Shown piece after piece: positions 52,235 through 61,556 of a stretch of DNA of 64,000 bases (position 1 is the first letter of the stretch; the number at the start of each line of letters is the position of its first letter). A program made the translations under genes and the position numbers. Below the pieces are notes generated by a model, which did no database searches, was not told the DNA's origin, and saw only the letters and a list, made by a program, of their open reading frames with translations. The DNA is from Alphaproteobacteria bacterium (lineage in GTDB: Bacteria > Pseudomonadota > Alphaproteobacteria > Micavibrionales > Micavibrionaceae): the NCBI GenBank assembly GCA_030432025.1, contig JAUIIA010000001.1, positions 310,001 to 374,000 on the forward strand, read 5' to 3'.

Positions 52235-53557
52235 CTATTGCTCCGTGAAAATTCGTTCGCGCCCGCGCAGGATAGGCTTCATTAAATATTCGAGTATGGT
52301 GCGTTTTCCTGTGATCACCTCCACCTGCGCCACCATACCGGGTGTGATCGGCAACGGATTATCCGCATCGCCGAGGTGGTTTTTGTCTGTACGGATTTCA
52401 ATTTCAAAGAAGATATTCCCGTCGGCGTCACGATTGCTGGTCGCGCCCATGCGAACAAGCTGACCATCCAGTGCGCCATATTTTTGTGGGTCATAGGCTG
52501 TGATCTTGACCTTCGCGGGCTGGCCCGGGCGTATAAATGCAATTTCATTCGGCTGGATTTGCGCGATGATTTTTAATTCTTCATCAAGCGGCACAATTTC
52601 GAAGAGTTGCATTGCGGGCTCGACAACCCCGCCCAGCGTTCTGACAGAGATGTTGTTCACGATACCGTCTACGGGCGCGCGCACGTCGCGGCGGTCAACC
52701 CGGTCGGTAATAGACACCAGACTTTCACGTAATGACGATATCTCAGTTTCAACCTCATTTAATTCGCCCAAAGCCTGTGAGCGGAAACGGTCAAGCTGGC
52801 TTGTGCGCTCTTTCTCGGCAACCTGCAACTCGGCCTGCAATGCCTTTTGCCGTTGGCTTTGCGCGTTTATCTGCCCCGATAGTTCGGTGATCTCACGGTT
52901 CAAGCGGATCTCCTCAAGCTTTGGTATAGCACGCTTTGCCACGAGGTCTTTAGTGATTTGCAGCTCTTGTCTGAGCAAAGTTCGGCTTGAGGAAAAACCG
53001 CTGATTTGTGCGCGTACTTCTGCAAGCTCGGCTTTGGCCTTTGCTATCCTGTCATCAAGAATGGCGTAGGCGTTTTGCAATTCCTTCTGTCGGGATTCGT
53101 AAAGTGCTTTTTCGTTTTCCGCGACTTGCGGGGCTTTTTCCTGAACGGAGGGCGGTACGATAAATTCCTCGCCGTTCGCTTCTGCAGTTAGGCGGGCTTT
53201 CTTGGCTTCAAGCCCCAGGAACCGTGCTTCGGTGCCACGCTCTTCGGATGAAAAGGCCACATCACTCAGGCGCATCAGCACCTGCCCCTGTTCCACCGTT
53301 TCACCGGGGGAGACGAGCAGTTCCTCGACAATACCGCCCTCAAGGCTTTGAACGATCTGCACATCCTGTGACGGGGCGACCTGCCCCTGCCCGCGAGTGA
53401 TAACTTCGACACGCGCAATCCCGGCCCAGATAATGGCGAAAATGACCAGCGCCATAATCGAAAACAACATAAGCACGGCAGATGTTGCAGGACGCATTTT
53501 TGTCGCCGCATCCAGCTCGGACATGAAATCGGTCTCTTTGATTTTCTCTCCGAACAT
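52235..53557 (-). CDS. Type I secretion membrane fusion protein (HlyD family)
   Basis: 440-residue periplasmic adaptor. A short cytoplasmic N-terminus and one membrane helix (about 27-47) precede a lipoyl/barrel-sandwich half (GRGQVAPSQDVQIVQSLEGGIVEELLVSPGETVEQGQVLMRL). Long alpha-helical hairpins (about 105-285) follow, then the second barrel half (RAPVDGIVNNISVRTLGGVV) and the HlyD C-terminal motif. It bridges the ABC transporter and the TolC-like channel. It lies directly after the transporter gene with no intergenic base and before the cyclase. Confidence 0.93.
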   Translation of the reverse strand: MFGEKIKETDFMSELDAATKMRPATSAVLMLFSIMALVIFAIIWAGIARVEVITRGQGQVAPSQDVQIVQSLEGGIVEELLVSPGETVEQGQVLMRLSDVAFSSEERGTEARFLGLEAKKARLTAEANGEEFIVPPSVQEKAPQVAENEKALYESRQKELQNAYAILDDRIAKAKAELAEVRAQISGFSSSRTLLRQELQITKDLVAKRAIPKLEEIRLNREITELSGQINAQSQRQKALQAELQVAEKERTSQLDRFRSQALGELNEVETEISSLRESLVSITDRVDRRDVRAPVDGIVNNISVRTLGGVVEPAMQLFEIVPLDEELKIIAQIQPNEIAFIRPGQPAKVKITAYDPQKYGALDGQLVRMGATSNRDADGNIFFEIEIRTDKNHLGDADNPLPITPGMVAQVEVITGKRTILEYLMKPILRGRERIFTEQ

Positions 53558-55696
53558 CTATTCGCTCCTCACCTTTAATTCGCCCGAATTCAGGGCGGCG
53601 AGGACCTTGTCACGCGGACCATCCATTATAAGGTGCCCCTGATCCAGCAAGATCAAACGATCAACCATTTCCAGCATCGGAAATTTATGCGTGATCAGGA
53701 TCAGTGTTTTATCCTTTGTGTGCTCGGCCATGTATTTTTTAAACGCTTCTTCAGCCTGCATGTCCATTGCGTTTGTCGGCTCGTCACAAATCATGACGCG
53801 CGGATCGATTAGCATGGCCCGCGCCAGTGCGATGGCTTGTCGCTGTCCGCCTGACAGACCTTCACCATGTTCCCCGACAGGAGCGTCATAGCCCATAGGG
53901 TGATGGGAGATAAAGTCATGCACACCGGCGGCTTTGGAAGCCTCCAGAATTTGTTCTTCTGTCGCGTTCGGCATACTGGCGCAAATATTGTCACGAACAG
54001 ATCCGTTGAAGAGGACAACATCCTGAGATATGTAGGCAAAATGTCTACGCAATTCAGCCGGGTCGATCTGGCGATAATCTGTATCATCCGCCAATAACGT
54101 ACCTTCGGTCGGCTCATACAGTCCCATGATCAGGCGTGCAGCGGTGCTTTTCCCCGAGCCTATGCGCCCCACAAGCCCGACCTTTTCACCCGGATTGATT
54201 GTGAAGCTGACATCATCCAGAACCTTGCGGGAAACATTCGGGTATTCAAACCCAACCTTTTTGAATGCAATCTTGCCCTGAATGTCGGGACGGTGCAGGA
54301 AGTTTCGTCCCGCAGGCCTTTCGACAGGTTTCTTCATAATATCATCCAGCGTTTTCAGGGATGTTGTTGCCTGATGATAACGGGTCAGCAGGTTTGCAAC
54401 CTGTCCGATTGGCGACAACGCACGACCGCTGAGGATTACACATGCGATCAGGCCACCGACAGACAGTGTGCCGTCAGCAACAAGATACATGCCCAGCAAA
54501 ACAACAATGACGGAGGCTATTTGCTGTACAAAAGTGGCAGAGTTAATGCCTAAGCCGGAAACCAAGCGCGAAGACTGCCCGTAAGCGGCGTTTTCTCCTA
54601 CCAATGCGCCATAGCGTGCACGAAACGCACCATCCGCACCGATAGCTTTGATCGTTTCCAGACCGTGAATGGTCTCAACAAGCATACCGTGTTTAATTTC
54701 CGAAGAGCGCGTAGCTTTTCTGACCAGCGCTTTTAGCGGCACCTGTATCAGCAAACCGACAACGAAGACCACAGCAAGCAAACCCAGCAAAACCAATGCG
54801 ATCGGTCCGCCGAGCTTGTAGATAATGAACATGAAAAACAGCGTGAACGGCAGATCAACCAAACCTGTAATAGTTGCCGAGGTAAAAAAGTCGCGCACGG
54901 AATCAAAGTCGCGCAGCATATTGGCGAAGGCACCACTGGAGCGCGGACGCTCGCTCAAACGGATATTCAACACCTGATCATAAATGCGACGCGTTGCGAT
55001 CACGTCTATGCGACGCCCCGCGAGATCCAGCAAATAAGCACGCAATGTGCGCATGATAAAATCGAAAACAAAAACTACGATTGCACCGATACCCAGTGCC
55101 CATCCTGTTTCCGTCGCACCATAAGGAATGACACGGTCATAAACCAGCATGATGAAAATGGGACTAGCGAGACCGAACAAGTTGATGAACACGGCCCCTA
55201 GCAATACCATACCGAAAATGCCTTTGTTCTGATCCACCAGCGACCAGAACCAATGCTGGTTATGATCGTCGGGATCAGCCATTTCAGGATTGGCGAATTC
55301 GGGTTTCGACTGCGTCAGGATCACGTATCCGGTGTAATCCTTTTGCAGCTCCTTGAGGTCGAACGGTTTTTTGCTTTGGGTGACGGGATCGTAAATTTCG
55401 GTGTCGGAAACCAACACACAAGCCTGCTCGTCTTTTAAGATTAGCACCGCCGGCAAAACCGCATCAGGGATATCCATGATCTTGGCTCTCTTCACCGTTT
55501 TAGTGCGAATACCCAGCCGTTCAGCCGCTTCGTTAAAGAGTTGCGGACGCATTTTCTTGCCGTCATAAGCAAGTCCGGAAACCAAAGCCTGAGCCGATTT
55601 GGCACGACCATAATGCCTCGTGATAAAGACAAGACACTCCAGCAGCGCATCCGCGGATGTCTGTGTATCTTCGGAATTTGTGGCGGTTTTGCTCAT
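53558..55696 (-). CDS. Type I secretion ABC transporter with C39-like domain (LapB type)
   Basis: 712-residue exporter. I prefer ATG 55696 (GGAAGG upstream) over 55717. The first 130 or so residues form a C39 peptidase-like domain in which the catalytic Cys-His arrangement is not recognisable, as in LapB-type RTX exporters that bind rather than cut the substrate. Six membrane helices follow, then the ATPase: Walker A GRIGSGKST, signature LSGGQRQ, Walker B VMICDEPT and the H-loop in LITHKF. It drives one-step export from cytoplasm to the outside; the substrate, probably a large RTX-type adhesin or enzyme, is not encoded in this window. Confidence 0.92.
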   Translation of the reverse strand: MSKTATNSEDTQTSADALLECLVFITRHYGRAKSAQALVSGLAYDGKKMRPQLFNEAAERLGIRTKTVKRAKIMDIPDAVLPAVLILKDEQACVLVSDTEIYDPVTQSKKPFDLKELQKDYTGYVILTQSKPEFANPEMADPDDHNQHWFWSLVDQNKGIFGMVLLGAVFINLFGLASPIFIMLVYDRVIPYGATETGWALGIGAIVVFVFDFIMRTLRAYLLDLAGRRIDVIATRRIYDQVLNIRLSERPRSSGAFANMLRDFDSVRDFFTSATITGLVDLPFTLFFMFIIYKLGGPIALVLLGLLAVVFVVGLLIQVPLKALVRKATRSSEIKHGMLVETIHGLETIKAIGADGAFRARYGALVGENAAYGQSSRLVSGLGINSATFVQQIASVIVVLLGMYLVADGTLSVGGLIACVILSGRALSPIGQVANLLTRYHQATTSLKTLDDIMKKPVERPAGRNFLHRPDIQGKIAFKKVGFEYPNVSRKVLDDVSFTINPGEKVGLVGRIGSGKSTAARLIMGLYEPTEGTLLADDTDYRQIDPAELRRHFAYISQDVVLFNGSVRDNICASMPNATEEQILEASKAAGVHDFISHHPMGYDAPVGEHGEGLSGGQRQAIALARAMLIDPRVMICDEPTNAMDMQAEEAFKKYMAEHTKDKTLILITHKFPMLEMVDRLILLDQGHLIMDGPRDKVLAALNSGELKVRSE

Positions 55697-55730
55697 GGTT
55701 TGCGCGCCTTCCGGCATAGCTTAAAAAGCG

Positions 55731-57086
55731 TTAATCGGGCTCATGCCGCGGATATGATTGCGCTTCTGCCATGACCTCTTCAACATTCAATGTTTTTTGC
55801 AACAACCCCATTGAGGAGAGAATGCTGTATTGAGCCAGCTGCAAGCGGCTTTGCGCGTTCATGGTTTCCAACTTGGTCAAAAGCAACTGGTTGTCTGATT
55901 GCATGAGTTGCAATAGAGAAATTCGTGCGCCTTCGAACTGAACCTTATAAGTATCGAACAATTTCTTGTTCAGGTCCTGACGCTTTTTCTGGTTTCCGAG
56001 CTGACGTTTGGCGGTTTCCAGTTCCGCATACGCATCTCTGATATCGCGTTCAATACGACGTTCTGTTTCAGCTACGGTAGCCATCGCCTGCTTATGCGCA
56101 TAGACGCGCTGCTTGATGCGTGCGCTTTGGCCGCCGCCTGTTTCAAATGCCCAATTCATACGCACAACCGCGCGGCCATCCTCGACTTCGCCACCGATCA
56201 CATCGTCTTTGTCGCTTTTCAAGTAAGATAATTCGCCGTCAAACTTCGGAATATATGTGCTTTCCTCGGCGCGGATATCGTATTTGGCTGATTTTGAAGC
56301 CAAACGGGCCGATTTAAGCGACGGGTGCATAGTTTTCGCCGTGGCAACAGCATCTTCGGCAGCAGGAGGAATAGAATCCACCGCCAGATTGGGCAAGCCG
56401 TGAATTTCAGTCGGGAAATGCCCGGTCAGCTCGTTATAGCTGGATTCCAGAATACGGAGCTGGCCCGTGTAGTCGGCAATAAAGTTGTCCAGAATGACCG
56501 ATACGTCGCGGGCTTGCTGCAATTCAGCCTCATCAGCCGCGCCGTCATCAACGAGGCTGGAAATGCGGTCCATATAGTCCGCAACACTGTTCTTTTGCTC
56601 CACCAGCATATCCAGACCGTTACGCACACGGAACAGGTTGATATATGTTTCGGCAGTACGGAGAGCCAGCGTTTCCTGCACATCCATGATGGACAGAGAA
56701 GCGGCCTCTTTTTCGGCCTGCGCCGCTTTCACGCGGTTGGTCGTTTCCCAACCGTCATATATCTGCTGCGTAGCGGAAACCGAGCCTTCCCACAAATATG
56801 AATAGCCAGCACCGCGCGTAACGCTTAAGCCGCGACTTGTACTGTTATCACCATAAATTCGCCCGCCGGTTGCATTTACCTGCAATTCGGGGAAGAAGGC
56901 GGACTTCTGCTCGCGTTTACGTTGTCCGGCGGCCAGCATTGCCGCACGGGCGCTCTCCACCTCGGGATGCTGAGACAATGTGACAGAGACAGCTTCCTCC
57001 AGCGTCTCCGCATGCGTGGAAGCGGGATTGAGGGCAAACAAGGTCAAAGCGCAGAGCGCTGTGAACGTTTTCAAGCTGGTTTTCAT
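55731..57086 (-). CDS. TolC-family outer membrane channel
   Basis: 451-residue outer-membrane factor of the type I secretion system. The start at ATG 57086 gives a signal peptide (SLKTFTALCALTLFALNPASTHA), better than the longer frame to 57110. Two repeats of the outer-membrane efflux domain are visible: ETLEEAVSVTLSQHPEVESARAAMLAAG early, and DAVATAKTMHPSLKSARLASKSAKYDIRAEES mid-protein. Coiled-coil helices and a conserved LSVTRG/VGGE beta region accompany them. It is the first gene of the operon TolC-ABC-HlyD-cyclase, with 34 bases to the ABC gene. Confidence 0.92.
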   Translation of the reverse strand: MKTSLKTFTALCALTLFALNPASTHAETLEEAVSVTLSQHPEVESARAAMLAAGQRKREQKSAFFPELQVNATGGRIYGDNSTSRGLSVTRGAGYSYLWEGSVSATQQIYDGWETTNRVKAAQAEKEAASLSIMDVQETLALRTAETYINLFRVRNGLDMLVEQKNSVADYMDRISSLVDDGAADEAELQQARDVSVILDNFIADYTGQLRILESSYNELTGHFPTEIHGLPNLAVDSIPPAAEDAVATAKTMHPSLKSARLASKSAKYDIRAEESTYIPKFDGELSYLKSDKDDVIGGEVEDGRAVVRMNWAFETGGGQSARIKQRVYAHKQAMATVAETERRIERDIRDAYAELETAKRQLGNQKKRQDLNKKLFDTYKVQFEGARISLLQLMQSDNQLLLTKLETMNAQSRLQLAQYSILSSMGLLQKTLNVEEVMAEAQSYPRHEPD

Positions 57087-57203
57087 TTTAAACTTCAGGT
57101 GTGCAGGCATAGGAAGCCATATTAGAGCAGGAAGAGATTAAAGAATTCTTTCATTATCAGAGTAAATAAAAAAACCTTCTCTTTCAAGGACAAAGGCTAC
57201 AAC

Positions 57204-57235
57204 CATAACTGTAAAAAGCCTGACATAACTGTAAA
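57204..57235. promoter_or_regulatory. 12-bp direct repeat upstream of pntAA
   Basis: CATAACTGTAAA occurs at 57204-57215 and again at 57224-57235, an exact 20-base period (two helical turns). The repeats lie about 90 bases before the pntAA start and about 120 bases upstream of the TolC-like gene on the other strand. This is the spacing expected for a dimeric OmpR-type response regulator or similar. Confidence 0.45.
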
Positions 57236-57323
57236 TAATTTCACCGTGGACCCTTCACAAAAACGAAAAGATCGTGCATCTTTGTGCTCATCTAAATCAG
57301 AACAGATAACAAGGATGTCCGCC

Positions 57324-58583
57324 GTGGGTTTAAAGATTGCCATACCCAAAGAACGCGCTGAATATGAGAAGCGCGTCGCTGTTTCCGTTGAAACCGTCAA
57401 GAAATTAACAGCTCTCGGGGCGTTGGTGATGATTGAAAAAGACGCAGGAGCGGGCGCGTCCGTTCCTGACGATGTTTTCAAAGATGCCGGCGCAACCATC
57501 GCTAAAGGCGAGGCCGACCTCTATAAAAGCGCCGATATCGTATTAAAAGTTCAAGCACCCTCAGATGCAGAACTAGCCAAACTGGATAAAGACACATTGC
57601 TGATCGCGATGTTAGCCCCTTACGCGAATGAAAATTTGATCAAAGAACTGGCGAAAAAGGGCATTGATGCCTTTTCTATGGAGCTGGTTCCGCGTATCAC
57701 ACGCGCCCAGAGCATGGATGTACTATCTTCTCAGTCCAACCTGTCCGGATATAAAGCCGTTCTGGACGCTACCGAGCATTACACGCGCGCATTCCCGATG
57801 ATGATGACGGCGGCGGGTACAATTCCTCCAACTAAGGTATTCATTATGGGTGCCGGCGTTGCAGGCTTGCAGGCCATTGCGACCGCCAAGCGTTTAGGTG
57901 CCGTTGTCAGCGCGACCGATGTGCGTCCTGCTGCGAAAGAACAGGTTGAATCCTTAGGCGGCTCTTTCGTTGCCGTTGAGAATGAAGAGTTTAAAGAAGC
58001 CGAGACCGCCGGCGGTTATGCGAAAGAAATGTCGAAAGACTACCAGAAGCAACAAGCCGCGTTGGTGGCCGAGCACATCACAAAACAAGACATTGTGATC
58101 ACTACGGCGCTGATCCCCGGTCGCCCTGCCCCGAAGTTGATTGACACGAAGATGGTTAAATCCATGAAGCCCGGTTCCGTGCTGGTTGATCTGGCAGTTG
58201 AAAGCGGCGGTAACGTCGAGGGATCCAAGCCCGGTGAAGTTGTTGATGTTGATGGTGTTAAAATCATAGGTCACCGTAATGTGCCGAGCCGTCTGGCAAC
58301 AGACGCATCCGCGCTGTACGCCAAGAACCTGCTAAACCTGCTGAACCTGATCATTGATAAGGAAAGCGCCAAGCTGGCAATTGATTGGGAAGACGAGATT
58401 ATTCAAGGCATTGCACTGACTAAGGGTGGCGAGATCATTCACCCGAATTTTGCCGCTAAGAAGGCCGCCCCAAAGAAAGCGGCGCCTAAAAAAACAACAA
58501 CAAAGAAAGCTGCGCCGAAGAAAAAGGCAGCAGATAGCGATAAAGACGAGAAGAAGCCCGCTAAGAAAGCAAAAGAAGGATAA
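57324..58583 (+). CDS. pntAA: Proton-translocating transhydrogenase alpha subunit, part 1
   Basis: 419-residue NAD(H)-binding subunit of the membrane transhydrogenase. I choose GTG 57324 because AAGGA lies eight bases upstream and the product then begins GLKIAIPKERAEYEKRVAVS, the family N-terminus; ATG 57315 and the longer frame fit less well. The Rossmann loop FIMGAGVAGLQAIATAKRLGA and the PAPKLIDTKMVKSMKPGSVLVDLA segment are typical. An unusual tail of about 45 residues rich in Lys, Ala and Pro ends the protein. The pntAB and pntB genes follow at 6 and 3 bases. Confidence 0.93.
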   Translation: MGLKIAIPKERAEYEKRVAVSVETVKKLTALGALVMIEKDAGAGASVPDDVFKDAGATIAKGEADLYKSADIVLKVQAPSDAELAKLDKDTLLIAMLAPYANENLIKELAKKGIDAFSMELVPRITRAQSMDVLSSQSNLSGYKAVLDATEHYTRAFPMMMTAAGTIPPTKVFIMGAGVAGLQAIATAKRLGAVVSATDVRPAAKEQVESLGGSFVAVENEEFKEAETAGGYAKEMSKDYQKQQAALVAEHITKQDIVITTALIPGRPAPKLIDTKMVKSMKPGSVLVDLAVESGGNVEGSKPGEVVDVDGVKIIGHRNVPSRLATDASALYAKNLLNLLNLIIDKESAKLAIDWEDEIIQGIALTKGGEIIHPNFAAKKAAPKKAAPKKTTTKKAAPKKKAADSDKDEKKPAKKAKEG

Positions 58584-58589
58584 TCCGAT

Positions 58590-59003
58590 ATGGCTGAATC
58601 ACAACGTACAGTAACCGAAAGCACGGAAGAGCTGGCCAACCAACTTAAAGAGCTGTCGCAAAAAGCATCCGAAATTGCGGCGGAGACATCCCAAGCCATG
58701 GCAGACGAAGCCGCGCACGGGCAGTCATTCCTGATTACGGGTCTGACGGTTTTCATTCTGGCCTGTTTTGTCGGCTATTACGTGGTCTGGCGCGTTACGC
58801 CTGCACTGCACTCCCCGCTTATGGGTATTACCAACGCGATTTCATCCGTGATTATCGTCGGCGCGATTATGGCGGTTGTTCCCGTCGGTGCTGGCTTTAA
58901 CCTGATCGGGTTTTTGGCGGTAATCTTCGCCTCTATCAATATTTTCGGCGGCTTCATTATCACCCGCCGCATGCTCAGCATGTTTAAAAAGAAAGGTTCG
59001 TAA
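58590..59003 (+). CDS. pntAB: Transhydrogenase alpha subunit, part 2 (membrane)
   Basis: 137-residue membrane subunit. The N-terminal 45 residues are a polar, Glu/Gln/Ala-rich helix absent from many homologues (usual length about 100). Three membrane helices follow, with [19 protein letters not shown] as the family signature and [16 protein letters not shown] at the C-terminus. It forms part of the proton channel. It lies six bases after pntAA and three before pntB. Confidence 0.93.
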   Translation: MAESQRTVTESTEELANQLKELSQKASEIAAETSQAMADEAAHGQSFLITGLTVFILACFVGYYVVWRVTPALHSPLMGITNAISSVIIVGAIMAVVPVGAGFNLIGFLAVIFASINIFGGFIITRRMLSMFKKKGS

Positions 59004-59006
59004 CCG

Positions 59007-60395
59007 ATGGTCACGCTTGCCCCCCTTGCTTATATCGCAGCATCGGTATTATTTATTCTCGCACTTCGCGGCCTCTCTCACCCCGAGACAGCTCGTCAGG
59101 GCCTGAATTTCGGTATGATCGGCATGGCTCTGGCCATTGTCACGACCTTGTTGCTGCCGCAGGTTGGCGGAACGTTCTGGATTTTGTTGGCGATCGCGAT
59201 TGGCGGTTCCATCGGAACCTATATTGCCAAAACGATTGATATGACCGAATTGCCGCAGTTGATGGCGGGTTTCCACTCGCTTGTCGGTCTGGCAGCCGTT
59301 TGTGTTGCGGCGGCGGCGTTCTATCACCCCGAAGCTTACGGTATCGGAACGAAGAGCGATATCAAGTTTGCCAGTATGGTAGAAATGTCCCTGGGCCTTG
59401 CCATCGGTGCGATTACCTTTACAGGTTCGATCATCGCGTGGGCAAAGTTGGAAGGGCGTATGTCGGGCAAACCGATTACGTTCGAAGGCCAGCACGCTAT
59501 GAATGCGATCCTAGGTATAGCGCTGCTGCTACTGATTGCGATCCTGTGCATCACCGAAAGCAGCTTTATTTTCTGGATTGTTGCACTGCTTTCCATGGCG
59601 ATCGGCGTGCTGATCATTATCCCGATCGGCGGTGCGGACATGCCCGTGATCGTGTCTATGCTGAACTCCTACTCCGGTTGGGCAGCTGCGGGTATCGGTT
59701 TCACACTGCATAACAACCTGCTGATCATCACAGGTGCACTTGTCGGTGCGTCAGGTGCGATCCTGTCCTATATCATGTGTAAGGGTATGAACCGTTCCTT
59801 CATCAGCGTTATTCTCGGCGGCTTTGGCGGCGAACAAGCTGCGGGAGGTAACGACGACCACGGTGACCGCAATGCCAAGATCGGCTCTGCTGAAGATGCA
59901 GCCTATATCATGAAAAACGCGTCCAAAGTCATCATTATCCCCGGTTACGGCATGGCCGTGGCACAGGCGCAACATGCTCTGCGTGAGATGGCGGATATGC
60001 TGAAACATGAAGGCGTTGACGTCACATATGCCATCCACCCCGTTGCAGGGCGGATGCCAGGTCACATGAACGTGCTTCTGGCCGAAGCAAACGTGCCATA
60101 TGACGAAGTATTCGAAATGGAAGATATCAACCGCGAATTCGCGCAAGCCGATGTGGCGTATGTAATTGGCGCGAATGATATTACAAACCCAGCGGCCAAG
60201 AACGACTCCACATCGCCGATTTACGGCATGCCTATTCTGGATGTTGAAAAAGCCAAGACGGTTCTGTTCGTCAAACGCTCGCTTGGCTCAGGCTATGCCG
60301 GTATCGATAACCCGCTCTTTTTCGGTGATAACACAATGATGTTGCTGGATGACGCCAAAAAGATGACCGAAGATATCATTAAGGCCCTGGAATAA
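59007..60395 (+). CDS. pntB: Transhydrogenase beta subunit
   Basis: 462-residue subunit with about nine membrane helices and a C-terminal NADP(H)-binding domain. Proton-channel segments include MAGFHSLVGLAAVCVA (functional His), NSYSGWAAAGIGF and the membrane-cytosol junction. The NADP domain shows VIIIPGYGMAVAQAQHALREM, HPVAGRMPGHMNVLLAEA, YVIGANDITNPAA and KRSLGSGYAGIDNPLF. The complex reduces NADP+ with NADH using the proton gradient. It is the last gene of the operon; the 92 bases after it show no clear terminator. Confidence 0.96.
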   Translation: MVTLAPLAYIAASVLFILALRGLSHPETARQGLNFGMIGMALAIVTTLLLPQVGGTFWILLAIAIGGSIGTYIAKTIDMTELPQLMAGFHSLVGLAAVCVAAAAFYHPEAYGIGTKSDIKFASMVEMSLGLAIGAITFTGSIIAWAKLEGRMSGKPITFEGQHAMNAILGIALLLLIAILCITESSFIFWIVALLSMAIGVLIIIPIGGADMPVIVSMLNSYSGWAAAGIGFTLHNNLLIITGALVGASGAILSYIMCKGMNRSFISVILGGFGGEQAAGGNDDHGDRNAKIGSAEDAAYIMKNASKVIIIPGYGMAVAQAQHALREMADMLKHEGVDVTYAIHPVAGRMPGHMNVLLAEANVPYDEVFEMEDINREFAQADVAYVIGANDITNPAAKNDSTSPIYGMPILDVEKAKTVLFVKRSLGSGYAGIDNPLFFGDNTMMLLDDAKKMTEDIIKALE

Positions 60396-60487
60396 GTTCT
60401 GGATATCCGCCCCTACCCGTCATACATTTGTAGTTCTTTAACCTGTTTAGGGCACTCTTATATATTAGGGTAAATTCAAGATACTTT

Positions 60488-61510
60488 ATGGGCAACACTG
60501 ACGATACTCCACCACAGTTGGAAGAACGCTTTTCCGAGCCGGAAGGCTGGCGCTGGCATCATTTCAAGCGCCCTACCGCTAATGGAGAGCGCAAAATCCG
60601 CTTTGGCTCTGTGTTTCCAAAAGATAGCGTCCCCGACGCCGTTGTCGTATGTCTGCCGGGATTAAGCGAATTTGCCGAGAAATACTATGAAGTTGCACGT
60701 ACATGTTTGTCCAAAAACCTCGCTTTCTGGACATTGGATTGGTATGGGCAAGGTGCATCAGAACGCTATTTAAAGAACCCGCAAAAACGCCACGGAGCCA
60801 GCTTTGACGAGGATGTTGAGGATTTCCGCTATTTCATCACCCAATATGTGAAGCATGCCTGTGTTCACCCTGATGTGGGCCGCATTCCGATGGCGATGCT
60901 CGGCCACTCCATGGGCGCGACTATCGGATTGAAATACTTACATAAATACCCAGACATGTTCGAATGCGCCGGCTTCATCGCCCCGCTGATGGGGATACAA
61001 AAGGTCAAGAACATTCCAAATAGCGCACTCATGGCGCTCAGTGGCACTTTAAACGCCCTAATGGGCAAGTCGTACATAGCCGGTGGTTCTGACTGGACTA
61101 AGGATATGCGGCCTTTTCAGGGCTGTGAAGCGCTTTGCAGCGACCCGGAACGGGTAAAAATTCACACTGCATGGTTCGAGCACAAGCCTGAATTACAAGT
61201 CGGATCGCCGACATACGGGTGGCTGCACAATGCTTTGAAAGCCTGTGCTGATGTGAATAAGAAGGATTTCCTGAGCGCAATTGATAAGAGCTTTTTGATC
61301 TGCGCCGCTGAAAAAGAGCATTTGGTTGATAATGACCGCATAGAAGCCGCAGCAAAGCATTTGCAGCGCTGCACTTTTAAAACCCTCAAAGGCGCACATC
61401 ACGAAATTCTGATGGAAACGGACGAAATTCGCGATGAATTTTTTAACGACTTTTATGCAATGATCAAAGAAACGATTATTGAGCGTCCCGAGACCTTGAA
61501 ACCGTTCTAA
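60488..61510 (+). CDS. Alpha/beta hydrolase, lysophospholipase-like
   Basis: 340-residue soluble serine hydrolase of the S33/lysophospholipase group. The nucleophile elbow GHSMG places Ser141; the oxyanion region is VVVCLPGLSEF. An acid candidate lies near LVDNDRIE and the catalytic His is in KGAHHEILMETD. The cap region (about 165-255) is typical of monoglyceride lipase-like proteins. No signal peptide is present, so it acts in the cytoplasm. Substrate unknown; acyl-glycerol or lysophospholipid is a family-based guess. Confidence 0.82.
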   Translation: MGNTDDTPPQLEERFSEPEGWRWHHFKRPTANGERKIRFGSVFPKDSVPDAVVVCLPGLSEFAEKYYEVARTCLSKNLAFWTLDWYGQGASERYLKNPQKRHGASFDEDVEDFRYFITQYVKHACVHPDVGRIPMAMLGHSMGATIGLKYLHKYPDMFECAGFIAPLMGIQKVKNIPNSALMALSGTLNALMGKSYIAGGSDWTKDMRPFQGCEALCSDPERVKIHTAWFEHKPELQVGSPTYGWLHNALKACADVNKKDFLSAIDKSFLICAAEKEHLVDNDRIEAAAKHLQRCTFKTLKGAHHEILMETDEIRDEFFNDFYAMIKETIIERPETLKPF

Positions 61511-61556
61511 TAAACAGGCACATTATTAGCAGTTATTTAGTTGGAGATTTACCCGC

